Positions 9,477-18,871 of a stretch of DNA of 32,384 bases are shown in pieces. A program made the position numbers and the translations under genes. The notes below the pieces were generated by a model, which saw nothing but the letters and a program-made list of their open reading frames with translations, was not told the origin of the DNA and searched no databases. The DNA is from Methylocystis sp. (GTDB taxonomy: Bacteria; Pseudomonadota; Alphaproteobacteria; Rhizobiales; Beijerinckiaceae): assembly GCA_023253795.1 (NCBI GenBank), contig JALRFG010000006.1, positions 1 to 32,384 of the forward strand. The letters are read 5' to 3'. Every line of letters starts with the position of its first letter. Within the stretch, counting starts at the first letter, position 1.

Positions 9477-12467
9477 CTATGCCGGGGGCGCGCCGGCTGA
9501 CAACTCCCCGCCCTCCGTGGCGCCCGCCGCCGGAAGCGGGCCGACGACTTGGGTGAAGACGTCGCGGGTCTTTTTCTCGGTCTCGCGCAAAAGCGCCTCA
9601 AGGCTGGAGAGATCCGGCGCATCGGCGGCGCGACGCAAAAGATCGGCGAGGCCGCGCGTGGCGTCGGCCGGACGGAAGGCGTCGTCGATGGCGAGACGCA
9701 TCAGTTGCGTCAGTCCTTGGTAAAGCGCCGAAGCGGCGATGAGCGTCTCCGCCGCGCCGGGATCGAGCACGCCGGCGTCGCGCAGATTGATCAGAGCCTT
9801 TGGCGTCGTCGTGGAGAAAATCTCCGGCCGCGCCGGTCCCTCGCGCAACATCAGATATTGCGCGAGAAATTCGATGTCGATTAGTCCGCCGGCGACCTGC
9901 TTCACCTCCCAGGGATTGGTCGAGCCCTTTTCCTGCTCCAGCCGCCGCCGCATCGACAGCACGTCGTCTTTGAGCTTTTGCGGATCGACGGGATTGGTGA
10001 GCGCCGTGCGGATCGCGCTTTCGACGCGCGCCGCGAACGCTTCCGGCGCGCCGATCACGCGGGCGCGGGTGAGCGCCATATGCTCCCAGGTCCAGGCTTC
10101 TGTCGCCTGATAATCGATGAAGCTCGCGATGCTGACAGCGATGGGGCCCTTGTTGCCGGAAGGCCGCAGGCGGAAATCGGTTTCATAGAGTAGGCCTTCG
10201 GCGGTGGGCGCCGAGAGCGCAGTGATCAGCCGTTGCGTTAAACGCGCATAATATTGCGCGGTCGAAAGCGATCGTTCGCCGCCAATCGATTCCGCCAGCG
10301 GATCGGCGTCGTAGAGCAACATCAGATCGAGATCGGATGCTGCGGTCATCTCGCGCCCGCCAAGCTTGCCCATCGCGACAATCGCCGCTGCGCCGCCGTC
10401 AATACGGCCATGCGCGCGTTCAAACTCTGTCGTGACGCGTTCGAAGAGACCGGTGATGAGCGTTTCGGCGAGACGCGTATAGGCGGCGCCGGCTTCCGTC
10501 ACCGACAGCGAGCCGATCAACACGCGCACCCCGATCAGGAATTTTTGTTCCTGTCCAAAAATGCGGGCGCGATCCAGCGCATCTTCATAAGACGCCGACT
10601 CGGCAAATTGGGCGGCGAGCCGCTGTCGCAGATCATCGGCGTTGGGGACTGTTTCGAAAAAACTCGGCTCCAGCACAGCGCCAACGACGCGCGGACGGCG
10701 CGAGATTGTTTCCGCCAGTTTGGGTGCGGCGCCCATGATGGCGGCCAGCAGATTGAGCAGGCGCGGTTGCGACACCAGCAGCGAAAAGAGCTGCACGCCC
10801 GTCGGCAGACGACTGACAAGCTTGTCGAACGCAATAAACGCCTTGTCGGCGTTCTCGGTGCGCGCCAATGCCTCCAGCAGCGCCGGCGTGAGTTCGGTGA
10901 GACGTTCGCGCGCCACAGTGGATCGCGTCGCGGCATAGCGGCCGAAATGCCAGCCGCGAATGGTTTCAGTCACTGTTTTCGGACTGGCGTAGCCCATCTG
11001 CGCCAGAGTTTCGAGCGTTTCGGGATCGTCGTCGTCGCCGGTGAAAACGAGATTGCCGGTCGACGACGTCAGCTCTGGCGCGGTTTCGAACAGGCGCGCG
11101 TAATATCCCTGCACCGTATCGAGGCGCTGGATCAGCGCGTCAGCGAATTCCGCATAGCTGGCGAAGCCCATCATGCGGCCAATATTGGCGACGCCTTCTT
11201 CCGTATCCGGCAGTGTGTGTTTCTGTTCGTCGGCGACCATCTGGATGCGATGTTCGACATCGCGCAAAAACAGATAGGCCTCGCGCAGCGCGTCGCGCGC
11301 CTGAGTCTCCACCCAGCCGCTTTCGACAAGCTGATCGAGCATCGGCAGGGTCTCGCGCCCGCGCAGGCGCGGATCGCGGCCGCCGGTGATGAGCTGCTGC
11401 GTCTGGGTGAAAAACTCGATTTCGCGAATGCCGCCGCGTCCGAGTTTAATGTTGTGGCCAAGCACGGCGATCTTACCGTGACCCTTGTGGGCGTGGATTT
11501 GCCGTTTGATCGAATGCACATCGGCGATGGCGGCGAAATCGAAATATTTGCGCCAGATGAAGGGCGACAATTCCTTGAGGAATTCCTCGCCGGCGAAAAG
11601 ATCGCCGGCGACCGGGCGCGCCTTGATATAGGCGGCGCGTTCCCAGTTCTGCCCCATGCTCTCGTAATAACTCAGCGCAGCAGTGAGCGGGAGGGCGATG
11701 GGCGTCGCGCCCGGATCGGGCCGCAGACGCAGATCGGTGCGAAACACATAACCTTCATCGGTGTGTTCGCTCATGATTTTGACGACGCGTTTGGTCATCC
11801 GCACGAAGAAATCGACATCCTCCAGCGGATCGGCGAGGCGCACGCGGTCGCGGTCGAAGAAAACGATCAGATCGATGTCGGAGGAATAATTCAGCTCATA
11901 GGCGCCGCCCTTGCCCATGCCGAGAAAAATCCAGCCCGAGCCGCGCTCGGGATCGCGTTGATCGGCGAGTTCGATCTTGCCGCGCGACTCCGCTTCGCGC
12001 AGCGTGAAGCGGATCGCCGCCGACAGCGTGGCGTCGGCGATGCGGGTCAGCGCGGCGGTCGCCTCCAGCGTGCCCCAGACTTTGGAAAGATCGGAAAGCG
12101 CAATCACCAGCGCCGCCTCCTGTTTGACGCGCCGCAGCTGGCGCATCAATTCGGCTTCGTCGTCGGTAGCGAATTCTTTCGTGGCGGTTATGAGCTGTTC
12201 GATCCGCGTCGCTGGCTCGCTGGCGAGGGCGCGGGCGAGCCGGGCGGGATTGCGGGCGCCAAGATCGGCGAGATAGGTCGAGGAGCCAAAGACTCCGAAG
12301 ACGAGATCGCGCGCTTTTGGCCTGAGGGAGAAAAGCGCCGCGAGCACGCCATCTCCGGCCGCGTCCTTTTCGAGCGCATGGGCCAGCGCCCGCTCCGCCG
12401 CCTCGCGGTGGGCGGGATCGATGAACACTCTGGCGCGGTCGATGAGGGCGTCGGCGTCGGGCGTCAA
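9477..12467 (-). CDS. glnE: Bifunctional glutamine-synthetase adenylyltransferase/deadenylase
   Basis: 996-aa ORF with two nucleotidyltransferase modules (MGKGGAYELNYSSDIDLIVFFD; MGKLGGREMTAASDLDLMLLYD), GRGGIREIEFFTQTQQLI, GGLIDIEFLAQYL. Confidence 0.95.
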   Translation of the reverse strand: MTPDADALIDRARVFIDPAHREAAERALAHALEKDAAGDGVLAALFSLRPKARDLVFGVFGSSTYLADLGARNPARLARALASEPATRIEQLITATKEFATDDEAELMRQLRRVKQEAALVIALSDLSKVWGTLEATAALTRIADATLSAAIRFTLREAESRGKIELADQRDPERGSGWIFLGMGKGGAYELNYSSDIDLIVFFDRDRVRLADPLEDVDFFVRMTKRVVKIMSEHTDEGYVFRTDLRLRPDPGATPIALPLTAALSYYESMGQNWERAAYIKARPVAGDLFAGEEFLKELSPFIWRKYFDFAAIADVHSIKRQIHAHKGHGKIAVLGHNIKLGRGGIREIEFFTQTQQLITGGRDPRLRGRETLPMLDQLVESGWVETQARDALREAYLFLRDVEHRIQMVADEQKHTLPDTEEGVANIGRMMGFASYAEFADALIQRLDTVQGYYARLFETAPELTSSTGNLVFTGDDDDPETLETLAQMGYASPKTVTETIRGWHFGRYAATRSTVARERLTELTPALLEALARTENADKAFIAFDKLVSRLPTGVQLFSLLVSQPRLLNLLAAIMGAAPKLAETISRRPRVVGAVLEPSFFETVPNADDLRQRLAAQFAESASYEDALDRARIFGQEQKFLIGVRVLIGSLSVTEAGAAYTRLAETLITGLFERVTTEFERAHGRIDGGAAAIVAMGKLGGREMTAASDLDLMLLYDADPLAESIGGERSLSTAQYYARLTQRLITALSAPTAEGLLYETDFRLRPSGNKGPIAVSIASFIDYQATEAWTWEHMALTRARVIGAPEAFAARVESAIRTALTNPVDPQKLKDDVLSMRRRLEQEKGSTNPWEVKQVAGGLIDIEFLAQYLMLREGPARPEIFSTTTPKALINLRDAGVLDPGAAETLIAASALYQGLTQLMRLAIDDAFRPADATRGLADLLRRAADAPDLSSLEALLRETEKKTRDVFTQVVGPLPAAGATEGGELSAGAPPA

Positions 12468-12559
12468 AAGGCTTTTTCCTTCGGCGGGCGTTCGAAGCGG
12501 GCTGTCCTTACCCTATAATCCCCCGTGACCCGCAAATCAGCCCATGAGCCGGAAACCAA

Positions 12560-13408
12560 ATGTCGCAACATGATCTCGCCGCCCCCCTGATCCGCATCGC
12601 CGAGGCGCTGGAGCGGCTGGCCCCACCGGCCCCGCCGGCGCCTGATTTTGCTGTCGCCGAGGCTTTTGTCTGGCGCGCGTCGGGGGGAGTCTTTCAGCCG
12701 GTCGCGCGGGTCAATCGCACGCCGCTTGAGCTGCTCACGGGGGTGGATCGCCAGCGCGACATTCTGTTTGGCAACACCTCCCGTTTTGCGCAGGGCTTTC
12801 CCGCCAATAACGCCTTGCTCTGGGGGGCGCGCGGCATGGGCAAATCCTCGCTGGTCAAAAGCGTGCATGGCGCGCTGGCCGGGGAGCGGCGGCTGAAGCT
12901 CGTCGAAATCCATCGCGAGGATATTGAGGCGCTGCCGGATTTGCTCGGCGTGCTGGCGCGCGCGCCTTTCCGCTTCATCGTTTTTTGTGACGATCTTTCC
13001 TTCGATGGCCCGGAGACCAGCTACAAGGCGCTGAAAACCGCGCTGGAGGGCGGCGTCGAAGGGCGGCCGGAGAATGTGATCTTCTACGCCACCTCAAACC
13101 GGCGTCATCTGATGCCGCGCGACATGATGGAGAATGAACGCGCCAGCGCGATCGATCCGGGCGAAGTGATCGAGGAGAAGGTCTCGCTTTCCGATCGTTT
13201 TGGCCTGTGGATCGGTTTCTATAATTGCAGCCAGGACGATTATCTCGCGATGATCTTTGGCTATGTCGCCCATTATGGACTTTCCGCGCCGCCCGAGACC
13301 ATTCGCGCCGAAGCGCTGGAATGGTCGATCACTCGCGGCGCGCGTTCAGGACGCGTCGCCTGGCAATATATTTGCGATCTCGCGGGACGGCTCGGGAAGA
13401 CGCTGTAG
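12560..13408 (+). CDS. DUF815-family P-loop ATPase
   Basis: LLWGARGMGKSSLVKSVHGAL (Walker A), FIVFCDDLSFD (Walker B), NVIFYATSNRRHLMPRDMMENE, LSDRFGLWIGF; matches remembered DUF815 architecture. Confidence 0.88.
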   Translation: MSQHDLAAPLIRIAEALERLAPPAPPAPDFAVAEAFVWRASGGVFQPVARVNRTPLELLTGVDRQRDILFGNTSRFAQGFPANNALLWGARGMGKSSLVKSVHGALAGERRLKLVEIHREDIEALPDLLGVLARAPFRFIVFCDDLSFDGPETSYKALKTALEGGVEGRPENVIFYATSNRRHLMPRDMMENERASAIDPGEVIEEKVSLSDRFGLWIGFYNCSQDDYLAMIFGYVAHYGLSAPPETIRAEALEWSITRGARSGRVAWQYICDLAGRLGKTL

Positions 13409-13426
13409 CGGTTAACGCGCGAGCGT

Positions 13427-13870
13427 TTATTTCTTTGCATCCGCCGGCAACGGGATCAGCGATGTCTTGCCTTCGGGCAGCGTCGCCGGCAGCACTTCCG
13501 AATTATGCAGCACGACCGGAGTCTTGCCGGCGTTGCGCGCCTCATGCGACTCGTCGCCGGTTTCGGTGAAGCAGTCGCCGGCCTTATAGAGCGTCGTCTG
13601 TCCGCGAAACACATAGGTGAGTTCGCCCGAGAGGATGCAACGCGCACCCGGCCCCAGATGGTGATGCGGCTTCATATAGCCGTCGGGATCGATGGTCACT
13701 TCGGTGACGCGCAATTGATATTTGCCGTTTAGTTCCGAAAGATGTCCGAACTCGACGATCTGCGCGCGCGTCTTGCCGTGAAAGCCTTTCACATCGACGG
13801 CGCCGTCGGCCAGCGCGGGGGCGACGAATAGCAGCGGGAGCACGCCGGCAAGTTTTGCAAGATGGTTCAT
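13427..13870 (-). CDS. Secreted/periplasmic cupin-domain protein
   Basis: Signal peptide MNHLAKLAGVLPLLFVAPALA; cupin motif PHHHLGPGARCILSGELTYVFRGQTTLYKAGDCFTETGDESHEARN. Confidence 0.82.
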   Translation of the reverse strand: MNHLAKLAGVLPLLFVAPALADGAVDVKGFHGKTRAQIVEFGHLSELNGKYQLRVTEVTIDPDGYMKPHHHLGPGARCILSGELTYVFRGQTTLYKAGDCFTETGDESHEARNAGKTPVVLHNSEVLPATLPEGKTSLIPLPADAKK

Positions 13871-13888
13871 ATCGTCTCCATTATGTTT

Positions 13889-14584
13889 CTAGCTTTCGGC
13901 GGTCTTGTCCGGATAGCGGCACAGATCGGCGATGAGGCAGCGGTCGCAGGCGGGCTTACGCGCTTTGCAAATATAGCGCCCATGCAGGATCAGCCAATGA
14001 TGCGCGTGCAGCCGGTAGGCCTCCGGCACGACCCTCTCCAACCCAGCCTCCACCGCTTCCGGCGTTTTGCCTTTGGCGAGCGGCAGCCGGTTCGATACAC
14101 GGAAAATATGGGTGTCGACGGCGATGGTCGGCTGATGAAAGGCGATGTTGAGCACGACATTCGCCGTCTTGCGGCCGACGCCGGGCAGCGCGATCAGTTC
14201 GTCACGGGTTTGCGGCACCGCGCCATGATGACGTTCGATCAGCAGGCGTGACAGCGCGACGACATTCTTCGCCTTTGCGCGAAACAGGCCGATGGTCTTG
14301 ATCGCCTCGCGCACCTTGTCTTCGCCTAGCGCCGCCATTTTGGCGGGCGTGTCGGCAAGCGCGAAGAGGGCCGGCGTCGCCTTGTTGACGCCGGCGTCCG
14401 TCGCTTGGGCGGAAAGCACGACGGCGACAAGCAAAGTGAAGGAGTTGGTGTAATAAAGCTCGCCTTTCGGCTCGGGAGTGGCGGCGGCGAAGCGCGCGAA
14501 AATCTCTTCGATGCGCCTGGCTTCGGCGGCGCTGGGGCGTCGACGCGGGGCGGCAGATTTCGCGGGGGAGTTTTTTCCGACCAT
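13889..14584 (-). CDS. nth: Endonuclease III (DNA glycosylase/AP lyase)
   Basis: HhH-GPD LIALPGVGRKTANVVLNIAF with catalytic Asp in IAVDTHIFRVSNR; Fe-S motif CKARKPACDRCLIADLC. Start assigned to internal Met MVGKNSPAK. Confidence 0.95.
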   Translation of the reverse strand: MVGKNSPAKSAAPRRRPSAAEARRIEEIFARFAAATPEPKGELYYTNSFTLLVAVVLSAQATDAGVNKATPALFALADTPAKMAALGEDKVREAIKTIGLFRAKAKNVVALSRLLIERHHGAVPQTRDELIALPGVGRKTANVVLNIAFHQPTIAVDTHIFRVSNRLPLAKGKTPEAVEAGLERVVPEAYRLHAHHWLILHGRYICKARKPACDRCLIADLCRYPDKTAES

Positions 14585-14636
14585 AATTGGCGTTATAACT
14601 TGCCGGTTGGTGGGACGATAGCGTCGGGTTGCTCTG

Positions 14637-15128
14637 ATGTCCGAAGCCTTCGAGCGCAAGATTTACGCAGCGCGGCTCCAGCCGCATCGCTCGCTGACGC
14701 CGCGCGGCTTCACCGTATTTATCCTTGGCTTCTGTCTGGCGCAGGTGATTCTGGCGCTGCCGTTTCTGGTGATGGGCGCATGGCCCGTCGCCGGTTTCAT
14801 GGGGCTTGATGCGCTGGCGCTCTATATCGCCTTCAAGATCAGCTTCCGTTCGGCGCGAGCTTATGAAACCCTCGATTTGACGCCGATTGAGCTTATCCAC
14901 GCCAAGATTGGCGTGCGCGGCCATCGACGCGAATGGCGGTTTAATCCGGGCTGGGTGCGGCTGGAGCAGGAAACTCATGAGGAGTTCGGCGTGCAGCGGC
15001 TGGCGCTGGCGTCGCATGGCGAACGTATTGAAATCGGCGCATTTCTCGGGCCCGATCAAAAGGCCGAACTGGCGCGAGATTTGCGTAAGGCGCTGGCGCT
15101 GGCACGACAGGGGCCGCGCTTCGATTGA
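14637..15128 (+). CDS. DUF2244 integral membrane protein
   Basis: YAARLQPHRSLTPRGFTVFILGFCLAQVILALPF ... FNPGWVRLEQE...; two TM helices and soluble C-terminus typical of DUF2244. Confidence 0.85.
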   Translation: MSEAFERKIYAARLQPHRSLTPRGFTVFILGFCLAQVILALPFLVMGAWPVAGFMGLDALALYIAFKISFRSARAYETLDLTPIELIHAKIGVRGHRREWRFNPGWVRLEQETHEEFGVQRLALASHGERIEIGAFLGPDQKAELARDLRKALALARQGPRFD

Positions 15129-15791
15129 TTATATCTGTGCGTGTGTTTGCGCGGCGCGGGCGGCGAACAGGGCGTCGGCCTCCTGCATCAGTCGCGCTTC
15201 ATGACGACGGTAATAGCGCCAGAGCATGAACAGGGCGGCGAGCAAGGCGCCGAAGGCGAAACGCGCGACGCCGCCTTCCATCTGCTCAAAACCGGCGGTC
15301 ATGTAATAGGCGCCGAAGCCGAAGAGAGACGACCAGACCACACCGCCTGCTGCATTATAAATCATGAATAGTTTCAATGGCAGACGATTGGCGCCGGCGA
15401 GCAGGGCCGCGAAAATGCGCAGCAGCGTAATGAAGCGTCCGAAGAACACGACGGCTCCGCCCCATTTGTAAAACAAATATTGGCTTAGCCGGAATTTTTC
15501 CGGTCCCAGCCCGATGCGCGCGCCATGGCGTTCGAGGAAGCCGACGCCATAACGCCGACCGATCCAGTAACCAAGATTGTCGCCAAGGATGGCGCCGAAT
15601 GCGGCGGCGGCGATAACGCCGCCAATGTCCATGGCGCCGGTGAGCCGCGCATAGACCGCCGCGCCGATCAGCAGCGTTTCGCCTGGCAGAGGCAGGCCGG
15701 CGCTTTCCAGCGCGACGACGCCGCAAATCGCCCCATAGCCCCAGACGGAGAGCAGCGCGGCAATCTGGGTTTGATCAAGAATCTGCGCCAT
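15129..15791 (-). CDS. DedA/SNARE-associated family membrane protein
   Basis: ALESAGLPLPGETLLIGAAVYA, GAILGDNLGYWIGRRYG, FFGRFITLLRIFAALLAGANRLPLKLF; DedA motifs. Confidence 0.93.
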   Translation of the reverse strand: MAQILDQTQIAALLSVWGYGAICGVVALESAGLPLPGETLLIGAAVYARLTGAMDIGGVIAAAAFGAILGDNLGYWIGRRYGVGFLERHGARIGLGPEKFRLSQYLFYKWGGAVVFFGRFITLLRIFAALLAGANRLPLKLFMIYNAAGGVVWSSLFGFGAYYMTAGFEQMEGGVARFAFGALLAALFMLWRYYRRHEARLMQEADALFAARAAQTHAQI

Positions 15792-15852
15792 AATGCGCTA
15801 TGGCTCCTGCGTTAATGCCGGAAACCTTTTCGCATATTGGCGGATAAAGAAA

Positions 15853-15876
15853 AAGCGGCGCTCGCAAGCGCCGCTT
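15853..15876 (-). terminator. Rho-independent terminator downstream of the 15906-16259 gene
   Basis: AAGCGGCGCT-CGCA-AGCGCCGCTT stem-loop followed on the minus strand by TTTCTTT. Confidence 0.75.
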
Positions 15877-15905
15877 AAACAAACGGGATCATGCGGGTCT
15901 ACGGA

Positions 15906-16259
15906 TCAGCATAAATGCTGGCCGCTATAGGCGAGGTTGGTTCGCATGATCGGGGCCAGAACCAGAGCGGCGTCGCCGGGCATCAGGCTCTCGCGCAAAG
16001 CGCCCTCGAGCAGCGTCCGCAAGCCTTCCAGCAGGGGCTGGTCGTCGCTGACGATTTTCTCGCGCAGGGATTCGCGCGTCGATGCGTCGGCGTGATGCGC
16101 GAAATCATGAATGACGCCAACAACGAAAGCGCCAGCGCTCACGCCCTTTTCCCGGGCGGCGACATTGACGTTTTCGGCGAAACGACCGCCAAGGCAGCAC
16201 AGCGCCGCTTCTGCGACCTTTTCATTCGAGCAGGAATGGATCAAATCAGCAATCAACAT
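15906..16259 (-). CDS. Uncharacterised 117-aa protein
   Basis: Complete ORF MLIADLIHSCSNEKVAEAALCCLGGRFAENV...IHDFAHHADASTRESLREKIVSDD... with its own apparent 3' terminator and a ~345-bp non-coding upstream region. No family recognised. Confidence 0.7.
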   Translation of the reverse strand: MLIADLIHSCSNEKVAEAALCCLGGRFAENVNVAAREKGVSAGAFVVGVIHDFAHHADASTRESLREKIVSDDQPLLEGLRTLLEGALRESLMPGDAALVLAPIMRTNLAYSGQHLC

Positions 16260-16604
16260 GACCTCCCTCCGTCTCTCGCGCCAAAACGCAACCGACTTCG
16301 CAACTTCATGCCAGCGCCATTATGCGGCTCTTGCATGACAGTTTCATGAACGGACGCGCCGGGAGGGAAGTCAGCGCATGTCCAGACTCAGCATTCCTTC
16401 CCGATCGTCGTTCATTTTCTTTTTATTGACCTTCTTTATGAAGGTTTACGGATGGCTGTGCGTTCGCATCATGCCTGACCGTTCATCATCAGCCTATTCT
16501 GCAAACGCCGTATTGTCGCCTGTCGTTCCCTTTTTTTCATAAAATTCGTCGCTGCACATGCTCACTCCTCAGTGCAATGCGAAATATGCGGCGCCGCAAA
16601 ATGC

Positions 16605-17042
16605 TCACCACTCCCCGATATTTTGGGCGGAGGCCCAGGGCTCTTGCGGCGGCAACGCTTTGCCTTTTTGCAGCAGCTCAATGGAAATCGCGTCCGGCGT
16701 GCGCACAAACGCCATGTGGCCATCGCGCGGCGGACGGTTGATGGTGACGCCAGCGGATTTCAGCCGATCGCAAACAGCGTAAATATCGTCGACGGCGAAA
16801 GCGAGATGTCCGAAATTGCGCCCGCCGGCGTAGCTATGTTCGTCCCAATTGTAGGTCAGCTCGATCATTGGCGCGTCGGTCTCTTTGGCCCGCGCGACAT
16901 CATCCGGCGCGGCGAGATATACCAGCGTGAAGCGGCCTTTCTCATTCTCCATGCGGCGGATTTCGCTCAATCCGAGAAGAGTGAAAAACGCCAGCGCGCC
17001 CTCAAGGTCGCCGACCCGGATCATCGTGTGCAGATAGTTCAT
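16605..17042 (-). CDS. gloA: VOC-superfamily protein, lactoylglutathione lyase (glyoxalase I)-like
   Basis: [39 protein letters not shown]-like [57 protein letters not shown]. Confidence 0.88.
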   Translation of the reverse strand: MNYLHTMIRVGDLEGALAFFTLLGLSEIRRMENEKGRFTLVYLAAPDDVARAKETDAPMIELTYNWDEHSYAGGRNFGHLAFAVDDIYAVCDRLKSAGVTINRPPRDGHMAFVRTPDAISIELLQKGKALPPQEPWASAQNIGEW

Positions 17043-17105
17043 TTTTGTCTCCTGTGCCGACCGATCTTATATCATTTTCATTCGTCCGGACTTACAACGA
17101 CCGCC

Positions 17106-18509
17106 ATGACCGCCCTCGACCCCGCCGAACGCGCGGGACAAAGCCGCAAGCTTACCGCAGCGCGCGCCTCGATCGCGGCGAGCGCGCTGCTGGCGCTCGC
17201 CAAGCTTGTCGCGGGGCTGTGGTCTGGTTCTCTGGCGCTGCTCTCGGAAGCCGGCCACGCTTTTGTCGACACCGGCGCGACAGTGCTGACTTTTTATGCG
17301 GTGCGGGAGGCGGAGAAGCCCGCCGACGCAGAGCATCATTATGGTCATGGCAAGTTCGAGGCGCTGGCGGCGCTGGTCGAAACCGGCCTGCTTTTCGGCC
17401 TGGCCCTGCTGGTCGTCGGCGAGGCGATCCGCCGGCTGATGGAGACCGACGTAAAGATCGACGCCGGCTGGCCGGTTTACGTCGTGCTCGGCGTCTCGAT
17501 TGGCGTCGATTTCATCCGTTCGCGGCAGTTAGGGGCGATTGCGACGGAGGAGCATAGCGACGCGCTGGCGGCGGACGCCCTCCATTTCGCCAGCGATCTG
17601 GTTTCATCCGTCCTGGCGTTGATCGGGATCGCCGCCACCCAGTTCGGTTTCCTGAAAGGCGATGCGCTCGCTTCTTTTGGCGTCGCCATCTTTATCGCCA
17701 TCGCCGGCTATCGCTTGGGCCAGCGCACGATCAGCACCCTGCTCGACGCCGCGCCCGGCGATCTGACGCCGCAGATCCGGCAAGCCATTACAGATGTGCC
17801 GGGCGTGATTACGCTGGATGATCTGCGTCTGCGCAGCGTTGGTCCCGAGGTGATCGGCGAGGCGGTCATCGGCGTTTCGCGCAGCCTGCGGATGGAGCAG
17901 GCGGCGCACATCAAGCAGGCGGTCGCCGAAGCTGTCGCTGCCGTGGAGCCGCGAGCGTTAATCACCGTGGTGATCGAGCCACGCGCGCTGGATGACGAGA
18001 CGGTCGTCGAACGCACGCTGCTGGTCGCGGCGCGGCGCCATCTGACGGCGCATCACATCATTGCGCAGCAGATTGGCGATCGGCTTGCGATCGGCGTCGA
18101 TGTCGAAGTCGATGGCGCCATGCCGATGGGGCGCGCTCACGCCATCGCAACGGATTTCGAGCGCGCCATCCGCGATGAATTTGGCGCGGATGTCGAAATT
18201 GAAACTCACATCGATCCAATGTCGCCGCATGTGATGGCCGGCGTCGATATTGATCCGGTGGCGCGCGAAGAGATCATTGCGGCGCTTCATCATCATGCGC
18301 TTGAGGTTGGCTGGCTTGGCGACATTCACGATGTGCGCGCGCGTGAAACCTCGGGGGGGTGGGTCGTCAATTTTCATTGTCGCGTCGATCCCGCCGTCGC
18401 CGTCGAGATCGTGCACCAGGCTGTGGATCAGGTCGAGCGGCGGATGCTGGTCCAGTTTCCCGAGATCCTGCGCATCGTCGGGCATGCGGAGCCGGAAGAT
18501 CACGGTTAG
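17106..18509 (+). CDS. Cation diffusion facilitator (CDF) transporter with extended C-terminal region
   Basis: ALLSEAGHAFVDTGATVLTFYAVREAEKPADAEHHYGHGKFEALAAL, DALHFASDLVSSVLALIG; long soluble C-terminus with repeated ferredoxin-like/ZT_dimer-like segments. Confidence 0.93.
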   Translation: MTALDPAERAGQSRKLTAARASIAASALLALAKLVAGLWSGSLALLSEAGHAFVDTGATVLTFYAVREAEKPADAEHHYGHGKFEALAALVETGLLFGLALLVVGEAIRRLMETDVKIDAGWPVYVVLGVSIGVDFIRSRQLGAIATEEHSDALAADALHFASDLVSSVLALIGIAATQFGFLKGDALASFGVAIFIAIAGYRLGQRTISTLLDAAPGDLTPQIRQAITDVPGVITLDDLRLRSVGPEVIGEAVIGVSRSLRMEQAAHIKQAVAEAVAAVEPRALITVVIEPRALDDETVVERTLLVAARRHLTAHHIIAQQIGDRLAIGVDVEVDGAMPMGRAHAIATDFERAIRDEFGADVEIETHIDPMSPHVMAGVDIDPVAREEIIAALHHHALEVGWLGDIHDVRARETSGGWVVNFHCRVDPAVAVEIVHQAVDQVERRMLVQFPEILRIVGHAEPEDHG

Positions 18510-18574
18510 CGGCGCCTGTCGTTCATGGACCCGACGTGATGGTCAATGATCCGGGAATGAGCTATTCAACGGTC

Positions 18575-18832
18575 ATGAGCAAGGAACCCGCCAAAACCGC
18601 CGCCGCCAGCCTGCCCTTCGAACAGGCGATACAGGAACTGGAGCAGATCGTCGGCGCACTTGAGAAAGGCGCCGTGTCGCTGGATGAGTCGGTGGCGCTT
18701 TATGCGCGAGGTCGCGGTCTTCAGGAGCGCTGCGAGAAATTGCTCGCCGAAGCCGAGGCGCGCGTCGAAAAAATCACGCTCGGCGAAAATGGCGCGCCCA
18801 AAGGCGTCGCACCGCTTGATCCTCAAGAATAA
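18575..18832 (+). CDS. xseB: Exodeoxyribonuclease VII small subunit
   Basis: LPFEQAIQELEQIVGALEKGAVSLDESVALYARGRGLQERCEKLLAEAEARVEKI. Confidence 0.93.
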   Translation: MSKEPAKTAAASLPFEQAIQELEQIVGALEKGAVSLDESVALYARGRGLQERCEKLLAEAEARVEKITLGENGAPKGVAPLDPQE

Positions 18833-18871
18833 TTGGCCACGATACGTACGTCGGATCGCTCGATGAGAGCG

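Noticed and set aside
10254-12518. 754-aa plus-strand ORF opposite glnE
   Set aside because: Same antisense artefact; glnE on the other strand has clear catalytic motifs.
16429-16445. ACCTTC-TTTAT-GAAGGT inverted repeat in the intergenic region
   Set aside because: Only a 6-bp AT-balanced stem without a T-tract on either strand; too weak to call a terminator or operator.
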